Shown: piece by piece, positions 35,101 to 43,930 of the stretch
Numbering within the stretch: the stretch's first letter is position 1
How the letters are laid out: every line of letters begins with the position of its first letter
From: Rhabdophis nuchalis
Lineage: Eukaryota; Chordata; Lepidosauria; Squamata; Natricidae
Direction of reading: 5' to 3'
Assembly (NCBI GenBank): GCA_039707465.1
Contig: CM077647.1
Coordinates: 47,270,110-47,334,109 of the forward strand
DNA: 64,000 bases
Translations under genes and position numbers: made by a program
The notes under the pieces: model-generated
Told to the model about the DNA's origin: nothing
The model's input: only the letters and a program-made list of their open reading frames with translations
Database searches by the model: none

Positions 35101-38100
35101 TTAATTTTTATTATAACTCTGCTTTAAAGAAGGAGATGAATAATGTAACTTTTTCATCATTTTCATATATATCACCTTTTGCTATTTAAAGTGCTTTTCC
35201 TCCTATTGTCTCTTGGTATTTTATTGTTAGAGGGACATGGTGGCTCAGTGGCTAAGACACTGAACGTCGATCAGAAAGGTCGTTGGTTCGAATCCCTAGT
35301 GCCACATAATGGAGTGAGCTCCTGCTACCTGTCCCACCTTCTGCCAACCTAGCAGTTTAAAAGCATCTTAAAATGCAAGTAGAAAAATAGGAACCACCTT
35401 TGGTGGAAAAGTAACAGCGTTTCGTGCCCCTTCAGCGTTTAGTCATGCCTGCCACATGAGACGTCTTTGGACAGCGCTGGCTCTTTGGCTTTGAAACGGA
35501 GATGAGAATCACCCCCTAGAGTCAGCAATGACTAGCACATATGTGCAAGGGGAACCTTTATCTTTACCTTATTTTATTGCTTCTGCAAGTCCTTTGAGCT
35601 GTTTTATGCATTTCTTTGAAATTGAGCATTGATTTCAGAGTCTTTCAGTTTCTAATTCAAGAAGCTTCATGGGTGATTGAGAATCTCCACAGACATTTTT
35701 GGCAATGGTTTTACTATGCACTGTGGAAATTACTGCAGCCATGCTAGCAATCTCAGATGAGGAATTCAGTAATTTTTTCACTCCATAGTTACTTTGTATT
35801 TATAGTTAGCAGAGGGTGTGTTTCAGTATTAATAACATGGTATTAGATAAGAAATTAATTTTTTTCTTACTTTCCAGGTCAACAACAAGGGCATGATGGA
35901 GGAGTGAAAGTACAGCAAGCAACAATAGCTCCTGTAACTGTAGCGGTTGGAGGTATAGCTAATGCAGCAATGGGTGCAGTTAGTCCCGATCAAATAACTC
36001 AAGTGCAGCTGCAACAAGCTCAGCAAGCATCTGATCAAGAAGTGCAGCCTGGCAAAAGATTAAGAAGAGTTGCTTGTTCATGCCCTAATTGTAGAGAAGG
36101 GGATGGAAGGTATTTGCCATATTTACTATTAAATATGAACTGTCTCAGGATCAAAGCATTTATTCTGCTTGCATATTTCTGTTACATCTTTAATGACATT
36201 ATTTTTATTAACCTAGCCCTTATTTTAAATTGTTCTGACTAACTAATAGTGATTTCTATTCAATAGAAGCAGCAGTGAACCTGGAAAGAAGAAACAACAT
36301 ATCTGCCATATTGAAGGCTGTGGTAAAGTATATGGGAAAACATCTCATCTTCGGGCACATCTTCGCTGGCATACAGGGGAAAGGCCATTTGTGTGCAATT
36401 GGATCTTCTGTGGGAAAAGATTTACAAGAAGTGATGAATTGCAGAGACATAGACGAACCCATACAGGTAAGTGAATAGCTTAAGTAAATATTTTAAAAAT
36501 AAAATATGTTTACATTTCAATGTTCTGACATTTAAACGTATGTAACATTTAAATATATTTCCTTCAATCAGAACTTACTAATTAATACTTCAGAGTCCTT
36601 ATTGAGCATAGTTTTTTTAGATTATTGGAAATGAAAGCTCAATTACTATTTAAAACTAATTTGGATACACATTTGAACAGTATCATAATATGTGTTACTA
36701 GTTATTTTTGCATTTACTGAATAATCATAATTTCTCAGTTCTCTATTCCTGAGATAAAGTGAGTATTTTGGGGATCAATCCCTGCATGTTACTTGGTGAA
36801 TTTATTTTTAATTTGTATTTTTTTAAATTATAATTAGCTGATAATACTGTAGTACAGTGTAACTTGCTGTAAGTTTATCTTTTTAAGTTTAGTGTTCCTT
36901 TCCATGTTGATTTTTACAATATATAATTTCAAATTCAATTCTTAAGATACAGTGGGAAATTGTATAAAGAGTACTCTTTGACTAGATATATAAGATGTAA
37001 ATTGGAAGCTAACTGAAAGAATACATATCTTAGCAATTAAAAAGATCACATGGAATCATTAGTCGTTGCATTTCTGTTTGAGAAGATACTCAAAATATAG
37101 TGGTGGACTAACTGAAAGAATCTGATAGAAAACCTTGTTATGTTAGAACTTTTCAGTTAAACTCAAGATCTTATTTTGGGATTGAATTGGCTATTACAGG
37201 GGTAGTCAACCTTTTTATACCTACCGCCCACTTTTGTATCTCTGCTGGTAGTAAAATTTTCTAACCGCTCACCGGTTCCACAGTAATGGAGATTTATAAA
37301 GTAGGGAAGTCAATTAAATTAAAAAAAGGAAAGTGCTTCAGTATCAGACAAAACCGCCCACCATGAAAGCTGGAATGCCCACTAGTGAGCAGTAGGGACC
37401 AGGTTGACTATCACTGGGCTATTAGAAGTATTCTATCCTAAGGAATAGAAATATTATAATTGCTTGATTTCTTGGTAACTTTTAAGAATAATTATAATTG
37501 CTTCTAGCGCTGTTGACTGATCATCCTTTTGAGAGGGGAAAGAGATGGTTGCACTCCTATTTGATGGTTGGTGACAGAGTAAATCTTTCTAGCTTCTGGT
37601 AATTGTATTGCATTGGAAATTTCTATTCTATTTCTGATGATCCTAAGATTATTTCTTAGACATTTGAAGAACAATGTCATCAACATCCTCCTGAAATACA
37701 GCTTAGTTCGTAAGACTTACCTGAATCAGGACATAGTGACAAGCTCAGTAAAATATAATTAGCCTAAATAGATGTTGGTAACAGAAAATTTCTGTGCTTG
37801 GCAGTTCTAGATATGGGATATAGATAATTTCCTGTTAATTGAACTTGCTAGACATGCAGGAATGGAATTCAAGGTACTGGTTACCATCTTCAAACCGCTC
37901 CATGGCACGGGACCTAGTTATCTGCGGGATCGCATCCTACCCCACACATCCCTTTGGCCGATTCGCTCCCACAGAGAGGGACTTCTCCGGGTGCCATCCA
38001 CTAGGCAATGCCAGCGGGTGACGCCCAGGGGAACGGCCTTCTCTGTGGCGGGCCTACCCTCTGGAACGACCTACCCCCCCGAACTTAGATCCATCACGGA

Positions 38101-39904
38101 CCTCCGCTCCTTCCACCAGCAATTAAAAACTTACCTTTTCCAACAGGCCGGCCTGGCCTAACCTACTGTACTTAGTCTTAGTTAGTAGAGAAATTTTTAT
38201 ATTGGGTTTTATGGTAATTTTAACGGGAAGATTTTAGCACAGGGTGTGAGTTTAATATAGTTTTAAATATTTATGTAATTTATTGTGATATATTGTGTTT
38301 TTTATATTTCCTGTGCACCGCCCCGAACATTTTACTGGAAGGCCAAGTTGCTCTGATGGCAAAGAGTATATTTTATGACTTTAAACAACATTAGGAGCTG
38401 TGATAGCATAGTTATTAGAATGTAGTATTGTAGGCTAATTCTGCCCATAGCCCCTACTTTGATCCTGACCAGCTCAATGTTGACTCAACCTGTTACCCTT
38501 CCAAGTTCAGTAAAATGAGGACCCAGGTTGTTGGGGGCAATATGCTGATATTTGTAAACCACTTAGAAAGTGCTATTTACAGTATGAAGCAGTATATAAG
38601 ACTAAGTGCTATGGCTATTAATAATCTCATTTCTGTGTACAATTACTCATTGAGTGCTACTTGTATGCACTACAAAGATGCTGTTATAATGCAGCAAAAA
38701 ATTATGATGCAGCACATATAACTAATAACAAAATTATACATTGCACTGGCTACTGATTATTAATAGACTTGATTCAGATTGGAAGTATTAACCTAGAAGT
38801 GTTTAAATGAGCTGGAACCAGAATCCACTTGAATTGTCTTCTTATACATCTACTCAACTATTACAATTATTGTTAGAGGCTTTCATGATTATACCATAAA
38901 ATCTCTATTTCCTAAAGATGCTAACTGTACAGCAATCATGAATAATCTTTTTGTTGTGTTGTGGGGCCAGTATTTTAAAATGCTTTCACTGCAAAAAAGA
39001 AACATTCAAGACCTTTCATTTCAGTTAAGTGCATGTAGAAAACATTTTATGTTTTGGTGTTGATATATAGGATGTTCTTAATTTATGCTTGCTTGTGTTC
39101 TTTGTTGTATATGACAAAGACTTTAGAAATACATAAATATAAAGCTACTTAAGATGTTTCGAATTGGTCATAACTGTAAAGAAAAAGAAGAAAGAACCCA
39201 AGGAGGTGTAAGTATTATACTGTATATACAAGTATTTCAGTTACTTATATTCTTCAATGTATTTAACTTCACTTTAAAAATCAATACAAATATTTTCCAT
39301 TGAGAATCATTTGAATATATGTTTTAATACAATAAGCCTTCAGTTTAATAAAATTATTTGGTAGACTTCATAATCTAAGCTGAAAATCTTTGCAACATAC
39401 AATACATTCCCTACTAACCCTTTATCCACACCTCTGCCAGCAATCATATCCCAGCAGCCCACATGTTTTCTGTTTTCTCCAGCACCTTTCCTTCTCTCTC
39501 TTTTTAAGCAGCACTTGATTTTAACAGATAACTCTTTCTCCCATCAGAGTGTTAAATTGAAGGTTATACTTACAGGGGGAAAAGATTAGTCATGGCACTG
39601 TACTACATTATGCTTAAATGATTGCCCATGATGTTAATTTGAACATTTCTTGACAGGGGAGAAAAGATTTGAATGTCCAGAGTGTTCTAAAAGATTTATG
39701 CGAAGTGATCATCTCTCCAAGCATGTCAAAACACATCAGAACAAGAAGGGTGGAGGAACAGCCCTTGCTATCGTTACCTCAGGTGAATTGGATCCTTCAG
39801 TTACTGAGGTTCTTGGATCTCCAAGGATTGTCACAGTAGCAGCCATTTCTCAAGATTCAAATCCAGCAACTCCAAATGTTTCAGCAAACATGGAGGAATT
39901 CTGA
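11374..39904 (+). CDS. SP4: SP4 transcription factor, six coding exons, 769 residues
   Basis: Nuclear zinc-finger activator that binds GC and GT boxes, best known in neurons. Spliced exons 11374-11380, 11955-12046, 12318-13848, 35878-36109, 36267-36466 and 39657-39904 give 2310 nt with stop. The Sp box [10 protein letters not shown] is at residues 38-47. A first glutamine-rich activation region covers about 55-250, a Ser/Thr-rich region about 280-360, and a second glutamine-rich region about 360-470. The buttonhead box (C610-x-C612...C615) precedes three C2H2 fingers at about 634-656, 664-686 and 694-714. Their recognition helices contain [16 protein letters not shown] and RSDHLSKH. The SP4-type C-terminus ends NMEEF. 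Human SP4 is about 784 residues; the short acidic/alanine stretch near its N-terminus is reduced here. All junctions are GT-AG. Confidence 0.97.
11381..11954 (+). other. SP4: SP4 intron 1
   Basis: CpG-rich at its 5' end, it carries the strong hairpin at 11596-11654 and ends in a pyrimidine tract (TCTCTCTCTTTCTCTTTTTGAAG). No other feature is seen. Confidence 0.85.
11596..11654. repeat. Perfect 20-bp inverted repeat with 19-nt loop in SP4 intron 1
   Basis: Arms 11596-11615 and 11635-11654 are exact reverse complements (beginning CTCCTGCCCCTAAAGCATC). Pairing continues imperfectly outwards into C-rich and G-rich flanks. It could fold as a stable RNA hairpin or DNA cruciform; function unknown. 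Confidence 0.9.
11955..12046 (+). CDS. SP4: SP4 coding exon 2
   Basis: 92 nt, residues 3-33, charged and Lys/Glu/Asn-rich, ending KTGASQ before the donor GTAAAATG. It matches the SP4 N-terminal exon. Confidence 0.93.
12318..13848 (+). CDS. SP4: SP4 coding exon 3 (large activation-domain exon)
   Basis: 1531 nt encoding residues 34-543 plus one base of Gly544. Starts D-S-Q-P-S-P-L-A and ends TSVAG at the donor GTAAGTCA. It carries the Sp box, both glutamine-rich regions and the Ser/Thr-rich region. Reading through the donor would add only 10 residues before a stop at 13884-13886, inside the adjacent MITE. Confidence 0.96.
13880..14241 (+). mobile_element. MITE-like element, copy 2
   Basis: Same family as 411-790: a degenerate left end, shared interior and right end AGGACTACCTG. 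It begins about 30 bases after the SP4 exon 3 donor. Confidence 0.75.
15326..15540 (-). mobile_element. MITE-like element, reverse copy, part 1 (split by hAT)
   Basis: Reverse-orientation interior of the 411-790 family, ending CAGTCACTAAAT. The copy resumes after the hAT at 16268-16297 with CACTAAATGAATGACTCAAG and a degenerate end. Confidence 0.7.
15541..16267. mobile_element. Non-autonomous hAT element, 727 bp
   Basis: Termini are CAGGGGTCCTCAAA and TTTGAGGACTCCTG, an almost perfect inverted repeat. They are flanked by the 8-bp duplication CACTAAAT (15533-15540 and 16268-16275). The interior holds CT-rich (about 15860-16120) and TG (about 16002-16028) microsatellites. No transposase. It is inserted into the reverse MITE. 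Confidence 0.93.
16268..16297 (-). mobile_element. MITE-like element, reverse copy, part 2
   Basis: Continues the MITE interrupted at 15540, starting within the duplicated CACTAAAT. Confidence 0.6.
16491..16717 (+). mobile_element. Short hAT MITE, copy 1 (227 bp)
   Basis: Begins CAGGGATAGTCAACCT and ends AGGTTGACTACCACTG. A near-identical copy lies at 37197-37416 in the same orientation. The flanking duplication is imperfect (ACATAGAC versus ACAGAC). Confidence 0.88.
17061..20202 (-). mobile_element. CR1/L2-group LINE, reverse strand
   Basis: The 3' tail (ATT/ACT microsatellite, 17071-17154) is on the left, followed by the family 3' terminus. The 5' truncation is near 20200, corresponding to about 2825 of the LINE at 1311. 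ORF2 is broken: an EN-RT frame of 576 codons at 18075-19805 keeps GDFNLPS, FDTIDHG and YADD, then frameshifts. C-terminal pieces lie at 17573-17818 and 17368-17592. A further N-terminal piece lies at 19854-20174. Confidence 0.9.
18075..19805 (-). pseudogene. LINE ORF2 fragment (endonuclease-RT)
   Basis: 576-codon frame with the endonuclease GDFNLPS and SDHSIL motifs and the RT motifs NYRPVSN, FDTIDHG, GVPQASV (Gly to Ala relative to the copy at 4750) and YADD. The frame is lost right after LYISTQ. Confidence 0.88.
20203..21297 (+). mobile_element. 5'-truncated CR1/L2-group LINE
   Basis: Begins with a stuttered block (20210-20290) of repeated GATGATACTCAGCTG-like units derived from the YADDTQL codons. 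It continues through the RT C-terminal region (frames 20318-20689, 20686-21111) to the family 3' terminus and an ATAAATAAATA tail. It is head-to-head with the reverse LINE at 17061-20202. Confidence 0.88.
21298..22420 (+). mobile_element. L1-clade LINE, 3' fragment
   Basis: Frames 21301-21816 and 21898-22116 match the C-terminal region of L1 ORF2, with [20 protein letters not shown] and a [19 protein letters not shown] cysteine motif. An AT-rich 3' UTR and a poly(A)-like end near 22400 follow. It is 5'-truncated and directly abuts the preceding LINE tail. Confidence 0.85.
23280..23976 (-). mobile_element. Old L1 ORF2 fragment, part 1 (split by Helitron)
   Basis: Reverse-strand translation around 23440-23540 gives a degraded [23 protein letters not shown] stretch, as in L1 ORF2 downstream of the RT. 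Many stops and shifts. The right boundary is the Helitron end. Confidence 0.6.
23977..24942 (-). mobile_element. Non-autonomous Helitron, copy A
   Basis: On the reverse strand it starts TCTATATAAATAAAAATGTA and ends with a GC-rich CATGGCCGGGTACAG then CTAG. It is flanked by A and T, the Helitron A^T target. It carries a CTAC/CCCTCT-rich minisatellite (24095-24585). No Rep/helicase frame. Confidence 0.78.
24095..24585 (+). repeat. CTAC-rich minisatellite in Helitron A
   Basis: Roughly ten units of about 40-60 bp built from CTACCTAC, TGTATTTTTCCCTCTCTC and ATCCCTCTAC. The same motif in the opposite sense occurs in Helitron B (55130-55410). The open frames over it are artefacts. Confidence 0.9.
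24943..25105 (-). mobile_element. Old L1 ORF2 fragment, part 2 (RT active-site region)
   Basis: The reverse strand reads a degraded [20 protein letters not shown], the FADD-box region of L1 reverse transcriptase. With 23280-23976 it shows one L1 interrupted by the Helitron. Confidence 0.65.
25135..25352 (-). mobile_element. tRNA-derived SINE fragment, reverse strand
   Basis: Reverse strand shows an A-box-like TGGCTAAGACATC, then AGCAAACCACTTCCAAAATC and TTGCCAAGA, a SINE block shared with 44085-44245. Degenerate. Confidence 0.55.
26740..27161 (+). mobile_element. CR1 LINE 3' end, part 1 (split)
   Basis: Contains the CR1 3' region (GGGGACTGGAGGCTAAAACAT, GAGGGGCTGCCACAAAGAAG, TTGGATAACCATTTGTCTGA) up to GGTCCCTTCCA. 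It resumes after the inserted LINE at about 27620 with ACTCTGCTATTCTATTCTAT, the CR1 terminal repeat. Confidence 0.85.
27162..27619 (+). mobile_element. CR1/L2-group LINE 3' fragment inserted in CR1
   Basis: Encodes the last part of ORF2 (frame 27059-27421, [14 protein letters not shown] onward), then the 3' terminus and a TATTCGA tandem tail (27596-27620). It sits exactly inside the CR1 3' terminal segment. No target duplication recognised. Confidence 0.82.
27620..27650 (+). mobile_element. CR1 LINE 3' end, part 2
   Basis: ACTCTGCTATTCTATTCTATTATA, the ATTCTATT-type CR1 terminal repeat completing 26740-27161. Confidence 0.7.
27798..29410 (+). mobile_element. Ancient degraded CR1/L2-group LINE
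   Basis: Translates in shifting frames to endonuclease-like [15 protein letters not shown] (about 27860) and RT-like [16 protein letters not shown] (about 29140), then HSGFGPGY (about 29295). Much more diverged than the other copies. Its 3' part meets the inverted repeat of the DIRS-like element. Confidence 0.75.
29286..29534. repeat. Left arm of the DIRS-like inverted repeat
   Basis: Reverse complement of 32562-32813. Its first about 115 bases read as LINE RT (HSGFGPGY), its inner part as the DIRS terminus (TTTCTCCAGCTGATGG onward). Confidence 0.85.
31044..31478 (+). pseudogene. DIRS-type RNase H / pol fragment
   Basis: 144-codon frame with [49 protein letters not shown] and [17 protein letters not shown]. 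This order is typical of the RNase H end of DIRS polyproteins. The reverse transcriptase that should precede it is not recognisable. Confidence 0.8.
31724..32302 (+). pseudogene. DIRS-type tyrosine recombinase, one in-frame stop
   Basis: Integrase of DIRS elements, joining a circular DNA copy to the target. The frame shows RRVSELGAL with the first catalytic Arg, then [14 protein letters not shown] with the H-x-x-R motif (32138-32149). It stops at TAG 32180-32182. The same frame continues past the stop through [11 protein letters not shown] to KHYRFDAF, where the nucleophilic Tyr lies at 32246-32248. One nonsense codon therefore separates the catalytic Tyr from the rest. Confidence 0.85.
32371..32445. 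repeat. Internal complementary region of the DIRS-like element
   Basis: 32371-32406 repeats the block CTTCTGGACCCTCCTGTGCC found in the right arm (32644 onward). 32402-32440 is matched in reverse complement by 32843-32878. This junction of both ends is the arrangement expected of a DIRS internal complementary region. Confidence 0.65.
32562..32813. repeat. Right arm of the DIRS-like inverted repeat
   Basis: Reverse complement of 29286-29534, including the LINE-derived stretch at its outer end. Confidence 0.85.
33166..33542 (+). mobile_element. MITE-like element, copy 3
   Basis: Best-preserved left end (CAGGTAGTCCTCGACTTAC). Shares the interior with 411-790; the right end is degenerate (GATCTACCTATA). 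Confidence 0.78.
33559..33905 (+). mobile_element. tRNA-derived SINE (Sauria-SINE-like), copy 1
   Basis: tRNA-like head with CTCAGTGGCTAAGATGCTG (A box) and GGCAGTTCAAATCCC (B box). A central AAATGCAAGTAGAAAAATAG block follows, with a tail GGCTCTTTAGCTTTGAAAAG and CTAGAGTC ending in ACCTTT repeats. The tail resembles the Bov-B-type 3' end described for squamate SINEs. It lies 16 bases after MITE copy 3. Confidence 0.85.
35227..35569 (+). mobile_element. tRNA-derived SINE (Sauria-SINE-like), copy 2
   Basis: Same family; B box GGTTCGAATCC at 35285-35295 is a perfect match to the pol III consensus. Flanked by the direct repeat TATTTTATTG (35217-35226 and 35570-35579). Confidence 0.9.
35878..36109 (+). 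CDS. SP4: SP4 coding exon 4
   Basis: 232 nt, residues 544-620 plus two bases. Begins (G)QQQGHDGG and includes the buttonhead box with [11 protein letters not shown]. Acceptor TTTCCAG, donor GTATTTGC. Confidence 0.96.
36110..36266 (+). other. SP4: SP4 intron 4
   Basis: 157-bp AT-rich intron between the buttonhead-box and zinc-finger exons. Nothing else seen. Confidence 0.93.
36267..36466 (+). CDS. SP4: SP4 coding exon 5 (zinc fingers 1 and 2)
   Basis: 200 nt, residues 621-687 plus one base. Finger 1 has C634, C639, H652 and H656; finger 2 has C664, C669, H682 and H686. The linker HTGERPF lies between them. Donor GTAAGTGA splits the next Gly codon. Confidence 0.97.
37197..37416 (+). mobile_element. 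Short hAT MITE, copy 2 (220 bp)
   Basis: Begins CAGGGGTAGTCAACCT and ends GGTTGACTATCACTG. Perfect 8-bp duplication GGCTATTA at 37189-37196 and 37417-37424. Highly similar to 16491-16717. Confidence 0.93.
37863..38325 (+). mobile_element. CR1/L2-group LINE 3' fragment
   Basis: Frame 37862-38161 encodes the ORF2 C-terminal [14 protein letters not shown] region, followed by the 3' UTR up to GTGCACCGCCCCGA. The final terminus and tail are missing. Confidence 0.82.
38393..38612 (+). mobile_element. tRNA-derived SINE, second type
   Basis: Diverged copy with TAAAATGAGGACCCAGGTTG, GTTGGGGGCAATA, GTAAACCACTTAGAAAG and TATATAAGACTAAGTGCTAT. This 3' pattern is common in squamate SINEs. The head is degenerate. 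Confidence 0.65.
39657..39904 (+). CDS. SP4: SP4 coding exon 6 (zinc finger 3 and C-terminus)
   Basis: 248 nt, residues 688-769 and stop TGA 39902-39904. Finger 3 has C694, C697, H710 and H714 with helix RSDHLSKH. The SP4-type tail reads [16 protein letters not shown] to MEEF. Confidence 0.97.
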
Positions 39905-42900
39905 AATAATTACATAGATGCCTAGAACCGCACTTAAGTTTACATACTTTTCAAGATATAGAAGTGGGCTGGTAAAAGTGTATTATAGAGCAGGAAATCA
40001 TGTATTCAGTCTTGATTATTATAAGTATTCCAAGCTGGAGAATTAGCATAGAAAGTGTACTTTGTACAATAAGACAACATTAAAAAAAAAAGAAAGTAGA
40101 ACCAATTCATATAGATAAATTATGGATAAAACAGATTAGGAAAATATTACTTCCACACAGCACTGATTTTTGTAGCTCTGTATCACACAAATAATTTTTG
40201 ATTGGATTTATCTTCCAGGATGAGATGTAAATGTTTGTTGTAGCAACAAACTGTAAGAATATGCAACAGAATTGCTGCTGATTAGAATTTTCCTTTAAAA
40301 ATCTGGTATTTTCATGGGAATTGACTTTGCCCAAAAGGCACAAAAACATGAAGTACTCTAGTAAAGATGAAAACTTTTTTTTTCTTTGTGAGACATATAT
40401 ATTAAATTGGGTCATCCTTATTCATTTGTTAAAAATCAGATGGCAGCATATGAAATGGATCTGAGGTACATCTCAGATAATTTTGGCCACTACATTGTAG
40501 TAGTGTATATAATGACAATCAGTAAATATAGATTGTTCTCTTTCTAGAAGAGATGAGAGATCTACAGTGTATTCTGTAGTAAATACTGAATTTCAGAAAT
40601 ATATTAACATAAAATTTTAATTAATTTCTATGTAAAAATTAAATTTGATAATATGTGTTACAAAACTTGTATTTTAATTCATCCCATTTCACGATACAGG
40701 ATCTATTCTTAAAAAGTGTTTAATCTCTGTTTTGAAGCCAGTAATTTAAATACTTAAATTTTATTCAACACTTGGAGATAATGGGAAGTGGAATGTTATA
40801 AGAATGTAGCATTTATAACATTTTTTCAATAGCAAACATTAGGGTAAATGTACTGAATAATTTAGAATTAACAAAACTAACCAAAGAAAAAGATTAGCAA
40901 CCAAAAGTATAACTCTGAAGTAATTATCTGCTCTTTATGAAAAATATTGGCTGGGATCCAAAGAGCTAATTTGGTTTGCTCAAGAGTTTCTGTCCAGCAA
41001 GTAAGAAAGTTTCACCCTTTTCTTTCCTTTGAAAAAAAAAAATGTGCCACTTAACAGATTGCCGTGCCCTCTGAGCTTAATTATTTGCTACTAGACTAGG
41101 TAACATCCTCAGGGCTAGAAGGATTGGTTTTGATCTCTATTTATGTACAGTTACTTGCCCTCTTAGTGCGGTTGGGTGTGGTTTTCTCCTTGGTAGTCCC
41201 TTAATTAGCCTTTTGTATACTGATAGATTGTTTGTCTGAGTTGGTACTCCCAATTTAGGTCTATAACAGCTACTTAGTTAAAAAGGAAACAAAAAAGTCA
41301 AAACATATCTTCTCCAGCAATCAACACTCAGGAAAGCAGGGATTAACGCCAGACAATCAAGCAGTAAATAAAAGTGTAGTCAAGGAACTACCAAGAAGAA
41401 AATGTCGCCCCCACCCACACTAGGAAGGCAAGCTGCTACAAAACACACTTCCTCCCAGCACTGAAGATGTTATCTAGTCTGGTAGTGAAATGTCTTTTTA
41501 AAGCAACAACCATCTCAGAGAGTATCAAGGACTCCACAGTTCCAACCCCAAGTTATATGTGTTCTCTTCTATTGATATAACAGTTCGGATGCACAGAGTA
41601 TTTTGGAAAAAATTTTTGGAGTCTACCAATTTCTTACATGTTTCCCCATCCTGTATCACAGAAACTAAACAAACCAGTAAACAGTGAACAAATAATTATT
41701 TTCATTTTTCAGAAACAAAATACAATATATTCTGAACATGTGTGAAGATGATGTGTCTGTAATGTAGGTTTCTTTAATAACAGCTCACTCAAAATAGTAA
41801 AAGAAAATGAAAATTGTTACAGATCCAGCTCTTTTTACTGAAGCTGGTCATCCAATTAGGTTCCTTTGGAAGGAATGCACATTTTGTGTATACATCAATT
41901 GTTAGCATCTAGATGAGCTTATTGATTTATGGGCAGGAATCTCCATCTATCTTAATTGTGTTGTGAAAAATTTTCCTGTGCTACTATCTCTTGGTTTGTG
42001 GCAATTGTTATAAATTTGAATGCAGAAAAAGTAATATGGCTAAAAGTACTTTGGGTTTTTAAACAATTTTGACATAAAAATTATGTTTTGCAATCTATCC
42101 TGTTGAAAACTTCTCAAGAACACTTTTTACATTTTTACAATAAAATACTTGGATAACTTAAAAATACAGTGCAGGCAATTAAAACTTCCTTTAACAATAT
42201 ACTTTATGTTGGGAACTGCTTGAAACTTCAAACAAGCAACTTTTCTAAGCATATGCAAGTCCCAGTTTTGTGACATTGCATGCATTTTTAAAGACAGAGA
42301 TCTACCAGTAGTTGTTTGTACTATGTACACTTTAGGACTGCCCTGTGTAGTGACATACAAAGCTGCAAGTCTTTCATACTTTGAGCTCACATATATAATA
42401 AAGAAACAATTTTACTCTATGGTTATAAATTTTAAATTTCTTATACCCTTTATAAAGATTTAACACTTTAAATATTAGTTGGGATTTTTTTAATATCATT
42501 TTGTATCTTATTTAAAATATTCTCAACTGATATATCTGGCTTTAAAACATTAAATTGACAATATATTTAATATAGATAATATTAGATAATTAGATAATAC
42601 TAATTTTCTGCTGTAGATGAATTTGAACATCAAATGAATATTTAACATGCTTTACAATCAGTGCTGAAAAATAATTAAGCAAATGGCATTTCCTAATAGA
42701 ATCATGTTAATAGATTTTAAAAATACTTTATAAACTAAAAGGTTGAGTACTCTGCACAATTGTTAAATATTCTTTTTGCATAGTTAGGTATGCAAATATG
42801 AAATGAAAATTATTGTAATCTCTGGCAAGTATATCAAAATTTGTTTGGTGTCACAAAATCTAATATAGATAAATTTGTCTTAGCAGGTGCACTTATTACT

Positions 42901-43930
42901 CCTGGAATTAAAAACATTTTGATAGTCTGTTCTGCATACCGTTCTAAGTCCACTTTTCGCTCTTAGAAGAATCGTAAATTTCAGTGTCCTTTATTTGACT
43001 TGGTGGGATATAACTGTTGTATGTAATAGGGCACAGATGTGCAGTAGTAGCTTATTTAATGACATTTCACTGTTCATCCCTTGGCCACCATTATGAAATT
43101 TTGCTTTATTGTATTTACAAGTGCTAAATGTATTTATCATGATAGAATTCCAGTGTTGGAATAGTCTCCCCCCCCCCCTTTTTTTTTTTTTAATATACTT
43201 TATTGGGATAGGGTTGTATAGGTGTTTTCGGATTACATTACAAATTGGTGTTATGTCATTATCACATTGTTTCATGAGAAAAGTAATAAAATACGTAACT
43301 TAGAAAAAGTTTTGTTAGGTAAGCATGATGTTTGAATCCTGTTTTTCAATTTTATAATTGTTTATTGCAACAAAATTTGTACTTAAGTCTCCATTTCTGA
43401 TGCCTTGTGATTTTTGTTACTGCATGTCAAAATTGTCATCCCACAAAAATTGATGTGCAGCATAAGGTGTTAAAATAATTATCTTGAAACAGAAATAGTT
43501 GATGGTCAAATTGTAAATGTTTTGCAAAAAGAAACCCTTATAAAAATTTTGTAGTAATACTTCACTTGTAAATCTTTTGTAAGAAAAGAAGAAAAATAGA
43601 AGAAAAACCCATTCCGGAATTTACAAATTAATTCTTCCAGCAAAGTCTTTAAGGCATTAATTTTTACTATGCTGATTTGTATAAATTTTGTGTGTTTTTG
43701 TGGATTTGGAACTAAAACTGTGTAGATGTTGTTGCCTGCAATAACACTGCAAGTAACTTATTAAATTCTTTTGGATTTACATGTATTTTACTTTAAAATG
43801 TATATTATTTTGAACCTTTATATTTTACACATTAAGCCAAATTCATCATTTTGACACAACTTTGGAGTCAACTAGTATATATATAATAAAACAAAAAGCA
43901 TCAACGTGGAAATAAATAAAAGGATACATT
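39905..43930 (+). other. SP4: SP4 3' untranslated region (extent uncertain)
   Basis: AT-rich sequence without open frames. AATAAA signals occur at 42139-42144, 43285-43290, and near 43886 and 43912. A 3' UTR of about 4 kb would be similar to mammalian SP4, but the poly(A) site used is not determined. A long fold-back insertion lies at 41081-41495. A poly-C/poly-T run at 43170-43192, followed by TTTATTGGGATAGG, may be the reverse 3' end of a small L1. Confidence 0.5.
41081..41495. repeat. Long fold-back repeat in the SP4 3' UTR
   Basis: 41089-41120 is the imperfect reverse complement of 41453-41484 (about 26-27 of 32). Further inside, a block around 41180-41205 pairs with one around 41385-41420 (shared ACTACCAAG and AGAAAA). 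Each outer arm, read in its own sense, has CTGANGA followed by a stem-like TGTTA(C/T)C segment. The element could be derived from a Penelope-like retroelement; that is inference. Confidence 0.6.

Larger units (their letters stand above)
13849..35877 (+). other. SP4: SP4 intron 3 (22 kb, repeat-rich)
   Basis: Runs from GTAAGTCA to TTTCCAG. It is densely colonised by mobile elements, listed separately. Stretches without an identifiable element are 14242-15325 (AT-rich, poly-G at about 14453, CA repeat at about 15265-15296), 16718-17060, 22421-23279, 25353-26739 (TA-rich), 32880-33165 and 33906-35216. Confidence 0.9.
36467..39656 (+). other. SP4: SP4 intron 5
   Basis: Contains a hAT MITE (37197-37416), a LINE fragment (37863-38325) and a SINE (38393-38612). 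36467-37188 and 38613-39656 hold nothing recognised. Confidence 0.9.
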
